From Acidimicrobiales bacterium (lineage in GTDB: Bacteria > Actinomycetota > Acidimicrobiia > Acidimicrobiales > Aldehydirespiratoraceae), in assembly GCA_029263195.1 (NCBI GenBank), contig JAJCXX010000061.1:1-64000 (forward strand): a stretch of DNA of 64,000 nucleotides. The letters are read 5' to 3'. Made by a program: the position numbers and the translations under genes. The notes beneath the pieces were generated by a model. It searched no databases and was not told the origin of the DNA. It worked only from the letters and a program-made list of their open reading frames with translations. Positions 43,078-49,475 of the stretch are shown one piece after another; within the stretch, counting starts at the first letter, position 1, and every line of letters starts with the position of its first letter.

Positions 43078-43102
43078 GAAGGCCGGGTCAGGCCCGGCCT
43101 TC
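43078..43102. terminator. Hairpin with 10-bp stem, downstream of precursor A and of the nucleotidyltransferase gene
   Basis: GAAGGCCGGG (43078-43087) and CCCGGCCTTC (43093-43102) with a 5-nt loop. It lies 15 nt after the nucleotidyltransferase stop and 23 nt after the precursor A stop on the other strand, so it can end both. An identical stem occurs after precursor B (43306-43330). Confidence 0.7.
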
Positions 43103-43124
43103 ATCAGATCTACAGAAGTCGAGT

Positions 43125-43232
43125 TCAGGTGTCTTCGTACTTGAGGAACGAACCGCGGACGATCTGGCCGTCTCCACCGAGCTTGCCCTCAAGGTCGACT
43201 TTTTGGTCGACTTCCGGCTTTTCGTACTTCAT
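43125..43232 (-). CDS. Putative RiPP precursor peptide A (35 residues)
   Basis: ATG at 43232 with ribosome site GGAG. The leader MKYEKPEVDQKVDLEGKLG carries a YxxP motif (Tyr3, Pro6) of the kind recognised by PqqD/RRE domains in lasso-type clusters. The remaining 16 residues read GDGQIVRGSFLKYEDT, with no Cys and no Asp/Glu at positions 7-9 of the core. The C-terminal residue is Thr. The leader shares 14 of 19 residues with peptide B while the C-terminal halves differ, as expected of a leader/core division. A PqqD protein, an S24/S26 peptidase, a kinase and an exporter are encoded within 3.6 kb. Not confirmed as a precursor. Confidence 0.65.
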   Translation of the reverse strand: MKYEKPEVDQKVDLEGKLGGDGQIVRGSFLKYEDT

Positions 43233-43252
43233 ATCCACTCCATTCGTCGGTG

Positions 43253-43288
43253 ACCACGCAGAGTAGTAGCCGACGCTCGGCTTGGCAA
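43253..43288 (-). promoter_or_regulatory. Promoter-like element of precursor A
   Basis: On the minus strand TTGCCA (43288-43283), 17 nt, then TACTCT (43265-43260), close to TTGACA-N17-TAnnnT. The 17-bp block ACCACGCAGAGTAGTAG (plus strand, 43253-43269) matches the block upstream of precursor B in 15 of 17 bases. Confidence 0.55.
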
Positions 43289-43305
43289 GGATCCTGGTGC
43301 GCGAA

Positions 43306-43330
43306 GAAGGCCGGGACGAGCCCGGCCTTC
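43306..43330 (-). terminator. Hairpin with 10-bp stem, downstream of precursor B
   Basis: GAAGGCCGGG (43306-43315) and CCCGGCCTTC (43321-43330), 5-nt loop. The stem is identical to the one after precursor A. It lies 28 nt after the precursor B stop and just before the promoter-like element of precursor A, so each peptide gene appears to be its own promoter-gene-terminator unit. Confidence 0.65.
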
Positions 43331-43358
43331 TCACGAAGAATCAGATGTTCGAGTGTGA

Positions 43359-43466
43359 TTACGACTCGTAGACGCCTGAACCGCGGCCGGGCTTGGGAGG
43401 ATGATTCCTGCCGAGCTCGCCTTCGAGATCTACCTTCTGCGTGATCTTGGGCTCTTCGTACTTCAT
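43359..43466 (-). CDS. Putative RiPP precursor peptide B (35 residues)
   Basis: ATG at 43466 with ribosome site AAGGGG. The leader MKYEEPKITQKVDLEGELG is nearly identical to that of peptide A. The C-terminal half RNHPPKPGRGSGVYES is different: Pro-rich and basic, ending in Ser. Like peptide A, it has no Cys and ends in a hydroxyl residue after acidic residues (VYES compared with KYEDT). The equal length, duplicated flanks and divergent cores suggest duplication followed by selection for two products. Its gene lies between the peptidase gene and precursor A on the same strand. Confidence 0.65.
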   Translation of the reverse strand: MKYEEPKITQKVDLEGELGRNHPPKPGRGSGVYES

Positions 43467-43497
43467 ACTTACCCCTTGATTTCTGTGTGCCGTTGGT

Positions 43498-43514
43498 ACC
43501 ACGGAGAGTAGCAG
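43498..43514 (-). promoter_or_regulatory. Promoter-proximal element of precursor B
   Basis: The block ACCACGGAGAGTAGCAG (plus strand) aligns with ACCACGCAGAGTAGTAG upstream of precursor A. It contains the same TACTCT on the minus strand (43510-43505). The -35 match is weaker here (TTCAGT at 17-nt spacing). It could instead be an operator shared by both genes. Confidence 0.45.
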
Positions 43515-43555
43515 AATCCTGATACGAACTGAAGAAATGTTGTGAAATGGCTTGG

Positions 43556-43990
43556 CTAGCGTCGCCGGAGCCCTATGGACCTCGCTAGGCCGCGAAGGCG
43601 AAACACCAGGTCGCCGCCGATTCGGTCGAGTGTTCCGAAGGAGTGGTCGGCGCCGGTTGTGGTGCTGGAGATCACCCGGCCGATCAGGCGGGACCACGAC
43701 ACCGGTGAATCGTCGACCCTGTTGCCCACCCCTCGACAAGTGACCGTGTCTTGGCCAATGTGACGAATCCGGTGTACGAGAACCTGCCCGTTGTCGCCGG
43801 TGAACGCCCAGACCTCGCCGCGCCGCGGAGCTGAGGACCGGGTGATCGTCACGACGGCTCCCGATTCGATCAGCCCCTTCATGCTGGATCCCGACACAGG
43901 AATCGAGATGTCGCCGCCGTCGAGTCTGGATACGAGAAGTCGGGCTATGGCATCCGGGTCGCGGTTCGGCTGGTCTGGGGTCACGGCCAC
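43556..43990 (-). CDS. S24/S26-type peptidase, SipW/LexA-like, Ser/His dyad
   Basis: A 144-residue soluble peptidase. The VSGSSMKGLIESGAVVTI segment (catalytic Ser about 36) is the S26 box B; GQVLVHRIRHIGQ (His about 73) is the HR-type second motif of archaeal/SipW-like enzymes rather than a Lys base. GVGNRVDDSPVSWSRLIGRV is the last box. No membrane helix or signal is present, so it would act in the cytosol. In the cassette it is a natural candidate for cutting leader from core, since no lasso-type peptidase is present. Starts GTG 43990, divergent from the kinase with 63 bp between. Confidence 0.75.
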   Translation of the reverse strand: MAVTPDQPNRDPDAIARLLVSRLDGGDISIPVSGSSMKGLIESGAVVTITRSSAPRRGEVWAFTGDNGQVLVHRIRHIGQDTVTCRGVGNRVDDSPVSWSRLIGRVISSTTTGADHSFGTLDRIGGDLVFRLRGLARSIGLRRR

Positions 43991-44053
43991 ACGAGAGAAG
44001 CTACTCCGCGGCCGGTCCCCGTGGCCGTGACGGTATTCGGCTTGTATGTGTGA

Positions 44054-44968
44054 ATGGTCTCAGAGGACATGGTCATCGACGTCGGGGGAGTGGCAGTGTC
44101 GGTCGTGGCCAACCCCTCCTATTCGGTGTTCGCCACCGACCGAATCGGGTCGCTGCGTTCGGTCGAGCAGCCCACGATCGTGCTTCGGCTCGGACCGGAT
44201 CAGCCGGTACCGCCGGACCGAGATCCCGACCAGCACCTGGAGATGATCGATTCGTGGTTCGAAGGCGATGATCTGTGGATGAAGCTGGGCGGAGCGGTCA
44301 CGCTGGTCAGTGGCAATGAGGTCGTCGTCGGCGGGCCGATCGACGGTGGCGCCGGCTACAAGTCGATCGATCTCATGGTGCAGTTCGGATTGGCGGCCGC
44401 CATGGCATCACCGGATCGAATCATGGTCCATGGCGCGGTCGTCTCTAAGAACGATGAGGCGCTCCTGGTCGTCGGCAAGAGCGGGCGGGGGAAGTCCACC
44501 GCAGCCACTGCGGCGATGGCCAACGGATGGGATCTGCTGACCGACGACCTCGCGGTTGCTCATCCGGTGAAGAGGCGGGTGAGGGGTGTGGCGCGGCCAC
44601 CGCGAATCCCGGCCGATCTGGCGAACGCCTATGGCATCGAGGGCAGGCTGGAGCCGGGCGAGCGAGGGCGAATGATCCTCGACGAGAAGGCCCTCGCCGA
44701 GGGCGACCGGCGCTTGGCGGGCCTGGTGATGGTCGACCACGGCGACGCCGGGAGTCTCGCAAGGCTCCAGCAGGCCGACCTGCACGCCATCGACGACGCA
44801 TTGGCGGTACCACCGTTCGGGCCGGTGATGCGGCGTCACCTCGTTTCGGCGGCCGCGCTGGTGGCCATCCCCACATTCCGACTGCTTCATGCTGCCGACG
44901 AGGCGATTCGAGCCGACCGAGCGTTGGAACTGCTTGATGAAGCTCTGCGCCTGGCGATCGAGACCTAG
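44054..44968 (+). CDS. HprK-like kinase (RiPP-tailoring kinase candidate)
   Basis: A 304-residue protein. The N-terminal ~110 residues form a beta-rich region, and a P-loop kinase domain follows: MVHGAVVSKNDEALLVVGKSGRGKSTAA (Walker A GKSGRGKST, about residues 141-149) and LLTDDLAVAH (the acidic LxDD motif of HprK-type kinases, Asp164-165). Similar short HprK-like proteins phosphorylate the C-terminal Ser of some lasso peptides. Here both candidate precursors end in Ser or Thr. There are no PTS genes nearby, so a catabolite-repression HPr kinase is unlikely. Role inferred from context. Confidence 0.75.
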   Translation: MVSEDMVIDVGGVAVSVVANPSYSVFATDRIGSLRSVEQPTIVLRLGPDQPVPPDRDPDQHLEMIDSWFEGDDLWMKLGGAVTLVSGNEVVVGGPIDGGAGYKSIDLMVQFGLAAAMASPDRIMVHGAVVSKNDEALLVVGKSGRGKSTAATAAMANGWDLLTDDLAVAHPVKRRVRGVARPPRIPADLANAYGIEGRLEPGERGRMILDEKALAEGDRRLAGLVMVDHGDAGSLARLQQADLHAIDDALAVPPFGPVMRRHLVSAAALVAIPTFRLLHAADEAIRADRALELLDEALRLAIET

Positions 44969-44978
44969 GCAGAGCGAG

Positions 44979-45788
44979 TCAGTAGGTGGCGAGGGTTCCG
45001 GTACGGCGGGCACTCCCGACCGCTTGACGGAAGATCAGCACCGCCAACGGCAGAAGTACCGCGGTGAACACGGTGAGGATCACCAGTTCGTCGAAGCTCG
45101 AGGTGAACCCTTCGCGGGCTTGCACCAGCTCGCGCATGCCGCGGACGCCGTAGAAGGCGGGTACCAGCTTCGACATGGCCTGCAGCCACCCCGGAAGAAC
45201 TTCGATCGGGTAGAGGGCGCCCGATAGGAGCATCGTGATCTGCCGAATCGGTCCGCCGAACGGATCGCCTCTCTTGACCAAGATGATCACTGCGGCCGAA
45301 ATGATTCCGATGGCGGCGAAAGAGGCGGTTGTCAGAACCAGCAGGGGAAGCGCAAGAAGGAGGGGAGCGATCGGGACGCCGTCGCCGAACACACCGAGTC
45401 CGACCCCTAGCAGGACTATGGATTCCGACGCGGCGAAGAGTGCGGGTACGAGGAATCCTCCGCCGAGCACCACCCACATCGGCGTTGGCGTGGTGAGGAC
45501 CGCCTCGAGCGTGCCGTCGGATTGCTCGTCCCTGATGTTCATCGAGAACGCTGAGACCCCGAGGGTGGCGAAGGTCGTGACGATCGCTCCTATCAACACG
45601 AACTCGAAATAGCCGCCGTGGAGATCCGCTATGGAATCGGGCTTCCCGACGAACTGACCCACAAAGTAGAACGAAACGGCGAAGTACCAGATGCTGAGGA
45701 ACCGCAGGATCATGTTGAGGCGGTACGACGTGAAGATCACGCCGTCGCGTCTCGCTATGGCGAAAAGTCGGTGAAGGTTGGATCTCAC
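44979..45788 (-). CDS. ABC-2 type permease of the peptide cassette
   Basis: A 269-residue integral membrane protein with six helices and a late ABC-2 signature (SGALYPIEVLPGWLQAMSKLVPAFYGVRGMREL). DEQSDGTLEAVLTTPTPMWVVLGG is the cytosolic coupling segment. It overlaps the ATPase gene by 4 bp (ATGA-type), and with it and the PqqD gene forms one operon on the minus strand. Probably exports the mature peptide, as immunity or secretion; the specific cargo is inferred. Confidence 0.82.
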   Translation of the reverse strand: MRSNLHRLFAIARRDGVIFTSYRLNMILRFLSIWYFAVSFYFVGQFVGKPDSIADLHGGYFEFVLIGAIVTTFATLGVSAFSMNIRDEQSDGTLEAVLTTPTPMWVVLGGGFLVPALFAASESIVLLGVGLGVFGDGVPIAPLLLALPLLVLTTASFAAIGIISAAVIILVKRGDPFGGPIRQITMLLSGALYPIEVLPGWLQAMSKLVPAFYGVRGMRELVQAREGFTSSFDELVILTVFTAVLLPLAVLIFRQAVGSARRTGTLATY

Positions 45789-46570
45789 GATGAGCCTTCC
45801 CGGGAAGAGGATTCGTCGTCCACCAGGCGCCGGATCGTGGCGCCCAGTCCGGCCGGATCGCCGGCGAGTTCAGAGGCCGAGCCCTGCCATCTGATACGAC
45901 CTCCGGCCAGGGCCAATACGCGGTCGCACACCGATACGACCTCGTCGAGACGGTGGCTGGCCATCAGGATTGCCCGGCCCTCGCCTGCCATGCGGCGAAG
46001 ATCGTCGCAGACATCGGCGCCGGCTACAGGATCGAGGCTTCGGGTGGGCTCGTCGAGAACCACCAGATCAGGCTCGTGCAGGGTGGCCCGGGCAATGGCC
46101 AGTTGAGCTCTCATGCCTGACGAGTAGCCGAATACGGCCTTGTCGCGATGGGCCAGGCCACGCTGTTCGAGGATCTCGTCGATCTTCGACTCGGCAGCCT
46201 CCGCATCGAGGCCGGCAAGCGCTGCGAAGAAGCGAAGATTCTGCCGGCCGCTCAACCGCCAGTAGAAGGAACGTTCTTCGGGGAGAACCAAACCGAAGCG
46301 GCGGCGCATGTCGGGATCGTCGGCGTCGAGAGGATCGTCGTCCATCGTGATGGTGCCGGCGGTCGGAACGAGCAGAGTCGTGATGGCCTTGATCAAGGTC
46401 GTCTTGCCGGCTCCGTTGGGTCCGACCAGCCCGACCACCTCGCCGCGTTCGACATTGAGGCTCACGCAGTCGAGGGCCTTCACGGGCTCGGACGCGGCGG
46501 ATCTCGAAACCAACTTCATGAACCCTCTCGGAGGTTCATAGGTCATGGAGACATCCGACACGCGCAGCAT
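45785..46570 (-). CDS. ABC transporter ATP-binding protein of the peptide cassette
   Basis: A 261-residue ATPase: Walker A GPNGAGKTT (about residues 50-58), a signature with YSSGMRAQLAIARATL in place of the usual LSGGQ, Walker B LVVLDEPTRSLDP, and switch region ILMASHRLDEVVSVC. The N-terminus has an added LVSRSAASEPVKAL insertion between the first strands. It lies 3 bp after the PqqD-like gene and is coupled to the permease. Confidence 0.85.
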   Translation of the reverse strand: MLRVSDVSMTYEPPRGFMKLVSRSAASEPVKALDCVSLNVERGEVVGLVGPNGAGKTTLIKAITTLLVPTAGTITMDDDPLDADDPDMRRRFGLVLPEERSFYWRLSGRQNLRFFAALAGLDAEAAESKIDEILEQRGLAHRDKAVFGYSSGMRAQLAIARATLHEPDLVVLDEPTRSLDPVAGADVCDDLRRMAGEGRAILMASHRLDEVVSVCDRVLALAGGRIRWQGSASELAGDPAGLGATIRRLVDDESSSREGSS

Positions 46571-46573
46571 GGT

Positions 46574-46840
46574 TCAGTCGGAGCCTTCCAGCAGATCGGA
46601 TTCGCGGAGAGTCTCGACGAACTTGATGATGTCGGTCAGAAGAGTGTCGGCGTCGATTCCGACGAAGTCGGGAGCGAGGTCGGCCGCAATAGTTGGCAGG
46701 TCACGGACACCGTCGAGGGCACCCCAGATCTTGGCGCCGACCGGATTGAGGGTGGTCATCACGGTCCCTTTCACATCCAGGATCACCACGCGATCGCCAC
46801 TTGGCTCGTGGGACACCCCGGTTCGTCTGCTGATTGGCAC
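46574..46840 (-). CDS. Stand-alone PqqD-like RiPP recognition protein
   Basis: An 88-residue protein from GTG 46840. RVVILDVKGTVMTTLNPVGAKIWGALDGVRDLPTIAADLAP and TDIIKFVETLRESDLLE fit the PqqD family: strands, then 'LNxxGAxIWxxLDG', then a helix ending in a Leu-rich 'FVxxLxxxxLL'. In RiPP pathways this fold binds the leader peptide and presents it to modifying enzymes. It starts the operon PqqD-ATPase-permease and reads away from rsgA. Its presence is the strongest support for calling the cassette a RiPP system. Confidence 0.78.
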   Translation of the reverse strand: MPISRRTGVSHEPSGDRVVILDVKGTVMTTLNPVGAKIWGALDGVRDLPTIAADLAPDFVGIDADTLLTDIIKFVETLRESDLLEGSD

Positions 46841-46906
46841 TGTCCCAGCCTTCCATGATCGGTCTACCTCGCTGTCCATCGGCCACTTGGGCCACAATGA
46901 GAGGAC

Positions 46907-47944
46907 GTGCCTGACCAACTTCTTGCCTACGGATACGACCCACGGGTGTTGAACGACCCCGTTGGCGACGACGAAGAGGTCGGTCGGGTGGTGCGGGTCG
47001 ACCGAGGCGAATGCGACGTGATGACACGGACGGGGCGGATTCGGGTCTTGTCGGACTCGATGCGTGCCCAGGGCGACGTTGCTCCTGTCACCGGTGATTG
47101 GGTCCGGGTCGGGGACGAGGACGGTCTCGGCGCTGTGATCACGGCCGTTCTGCCGCGTCGAACCAGGGTGAGTCGTCGTGATCCCGCCGAACGCGATCTC
47201 GAACAGGTGCTTGCCAGCAACGTCGATGTTGTCGGGGTGGTGCATGGCCTCGACCGGTCGTTGCCTCCAGGTCGCCTGGAGCGCTTGTTGGTGTTGGCTC
47301 GCGACAGCGGCGCGGACCCATTGGTGATTCTCGCGAAGTGCGATCTTCCCCACGAGGAAAGCCTTCGTGCCGTGGTCGAGTCTGTAGCCGGAACCACCCC
47401 AGTGGTGGAGGTCAGCAACACCGAGCGAACCGGACTCGACGACATCGTGGCCCGGATCGGTTTCGGCCGGGTGTTGGCCCTGGTGGGCGCAAGCGGTGTG
47501 GGCAAGTCTTCCATCGTCAACGCGTTGGTTGGCCACGAGCTTCTCGAGACGGGTGAAGTGCGCGGCGGCGATGCCAAAGGGCGCCACATCACCACGGCCC
47601 GGGAACTGGTGCTGCTGCCCGATGACGCTGGAATGGTTCTCGACACGCCCGGCATCCGCTCGATCGGGCTCTGGGAGGCCGAGCATGCTCTCGATGTCGT
47701 CTTCGGCGATCTGCTCGAACTGGCCGGGGCCTGTCGTTTCAACGACTGCTCGCACGGGACCGAGCCGGGATGTGCCATCGTGGCGGCCGTCGCCGATGGT
47801 GATGCCGACGTGCTCAGGGTGGAAAGGTTCAACGCCATGGCGGCCGAGCTGACCGCTCAACGAGCGCGGGAAGAACAGAGGGCGCGGCGCAACGCCAAGG
47901 ACGGCGATCGACGGCCGGGATCAGGTCGTCGGCGACGCCACTGA
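46907..47944 (+). CDS. rsgA: Ribosome small-subunit-dependent GTPase RsgA
   Basis: Circularly permuted GTPase that aids late 30S assembly. N-terminal OB-fold (residues ~20-80, VTGDWVRVGDEDGLGAV), then G4 (ILAKCDLP), G5, then G1 ALVGASGVGKSSIVNAL, G3 (DTPGIRSIGLW) and a C-terminal zinc finger CRFNDCSHGTEPGC. 345 residues, GTG start 46907. The C-terminus (QRAREEQRARRNAKDG) is basic. It overlaps the converging ligase by 24 bp. Confidence 0.93.
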   Translation: MPDQLLAYGYDPRVLNDPVGDDEEVGRVVRVDRGECDVMTRTGRIRVLSDSMRAQGDVAPVTGDWVRVGDEDGLGAVITAVLPRRTRVSRRDPAERDLEQVLASNVDVVGVVHGLDRSLPPGRLERLLVLARDSGADPLVILAKCDLPHEESLRAVVESVAGTTPVVEVSNTERTGLDDIVARIGFGRVLALVGASGVGKSSIVNALVGHELLETGEVRGGDAKGRHITTARELVLLPDDAGMVLDTPGIRSIGLWEAEHALDVVFGDLLELAGACRFNDCSHGTEPGCAIVAAVADGDADVLRVERFNAMAAELTAQRAREEQRARRNAKDGDRRPGSGRRRRH

Positions 47945-49423
47945 TCGGGCGAGGGCGCGCCGATCGACCTTCTCGGATGCATTGCGCGGAAGCTGATCGG
48001 CCACGACCAGATCCTCCGGAAGCTTGTGGTGGGCGAGGCCCTTGGCTCCGAAGGCTCGAAGTTCCTCGAGCGTTGGAGCCTGACTCCCTTCGATCGGCAC
48101 CACGACGGCGACACCGATCTCGCCCATGACCTCGTCGGTTCGGGCGACCACGGCGATCTCAGCGATGTTGGGATGCTCATCGAGCACCGCCTCGACTTCC
48201 ATCGGGTAGACGTTGTAGCCGCCTCGAATGAACATCTCCTTGAGGCGCCCGGCCAGCCGGAATCGACCTCGGTCGTCGGTCAGGGCGAGGTCTCCGGTTC
48301 GGAGCCAACCCTCCTTCAAGGCTCGGGCCGACTCGTCCGGGTCGTTCCAGTAGCCCGACATGACCGCCGGCGACCGGATCCACAGCTCGCCGATCTCTCC
48401 TTCCGGCAGGGGCCCGCCATCGGGTGAACGCACGCTTGCTTGCACACCGGGTCTCGGTGTCCCGATCGTGTGCAGGGTTTCATCGTCGTCGGCTTCGAGA
48501 TCGGTGGCGAGACCCACTCCGCCGCTTTCGGTGGACGAATACCTGATGGAGTAGCCCGCTCCGAACTTCTTGCGGGCTTCACGGACCAGACCCGGTGAAG
48601 ATGCAGCCCCGCCGACCACGATCGCCTTCACAGCCTCGAAATCGAGTTCCGACATCAGCGGGTGGCGGAGCATCAGGGCGATCTGCGGTGCAACTCCAGT
48701 CACGGCGGGCATGCGATGCTCGGCAATGAGCCGGAGCACCGGGCCGGCCGACCAACGATCGAGGAGGTGGGTTGTTCGTCCGCTCGCCAGTAGCCATGGC
48801 AGCTTCGTCATAAACCCCACATGGGCAAACTGTGTGGGCGAGATGGCGTGGCCGCCGCCACCCCACGCACCGCCGGTATCGAGTTCGGAGATCGCCCTCA
48901 GCTGGCGGTTGGTGAACCAGGCGCCGCGGGGCAGACCGGTGGACCCGCTGGTGAAGCAGATACACACGGGTCGGTCGTCGTCGATCGGCAGCTCCGGTGG
49001 GGATCCGGCCCCTCGGACTCGGAGCGCTCCGGCCACCTCGCGAGGTGAGTTTCCGGGTGCGAGCAGTTGTGCGGCATGCCCCTCGGGCACCGAATCGGAC
49101 AGGCTGTCGCTCACCAGCGTGAGCTGGGGCGACAAGGCAGTAAGACACGCCTCGATCTCTGGTGGGGTGAGTCCGGGGTTGATGCCTGCGGTGACCGCCC
49201 CGAGTCTTGCGAGCGCCAGATAGCAGACGACGTAGTCGACGGTTGATGGCATCAGAAGCGCAACCACGCAGCCTCGGCGAACACCCCGGGCCGCGAGGCC
49301 CGCGGCGACTTCATCGGCCGCCATATCGAGTTCGGAGTGGGTGATGGACCAGCCGACTTCGGTCGCGTAGACGGCCCTGTCCTCGAATTCATGGGCAGCT
49401 CGTCTTGCGATCTCAGTGAGCAC
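47921..49423 (-). CDS. AMP-dependent acyl-CoA synthetase
   Basis: ANL-family enzyme activating a carboxylic acid to its CoA thioester. P-loop CFTSGSTGLPRGAWFT, A5 YSSTESGG, A7 GWLRTGDLALTDDRGRFRLAGRLKEMF, A8 RGGYNVYPMEVE and the catalytic Lys in RNASEKVDRR. About 500 residues. The start is uncertain: GTG 49423 (VLTEIARRAAHEF) is chosen to avoid overlap with the divergent amidase, and ATG 49483 is possible. Substrate unknown. It is one of three such ligases in 9 kb. Confidence 0.87.
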   Translation of the reverse strand: MLTEIARRAAHEFEDRAVYATEVGWSITHSELDMAADEVAAGLAARGVRRGCVVALLMPSTVDYVVCYLALARLGAVTAGINPGLTPPEIEACLTALSPQLTLVSDSLSDSVPEGHAAQLLAPGNSPREVAGALRVRGAGSPPELPIDDDRPVCICFTSGSTGLPRGAWFTNRQLRAISELDTGGAWGGGGHAISPTQFAHVGFMTKLPWLLASGRTTHLLDRWSAGPVLRLIAEHRMPAVTGVAPQIALMLRHPLMSELDFEAVKAIVVGGAASSPGLVREARKKFGAGYSIRYSSTESGGVGLATDLEADDDETLHTIGTPRPGVQASVRSPDGGPLPEGEIGELWIRSPAVMSGYWNDPDESARALKEGWLRTGDLALTDDRGRFRLAGRLKEMFIRGGYNVYPMEVEAVLDEHPNIAEIAVVARTDEVMGEIGVAVVVPIEGSQAPTLEELRAFGAKGLAHHKLPEDLVVADQLPRNASEKVDRRALARSVASPTT

Positions 49424-49475
49424 ACTGCGATCGTACGGTGGCGCAACCGACCGGTGCGAAACGCAAGGAGAGTGA

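Noticed and set aside
43125-43466. Assigning the twin peptides as ordinary lasso peptides
   Set aside because: There is no lasso cyclase or leader peptidase of the lasso type, no Thr at position -2, and no Asp/Glu at core positions 7-9, so the isopeptide ring cannot form in the usual way.
44054-44968. Calling the kinase an HPr kinase for carbon catabolite repression
   Set aside because: There is no ptsH or PTS gene nearby, and its cassette neighbours point to peptide modification.
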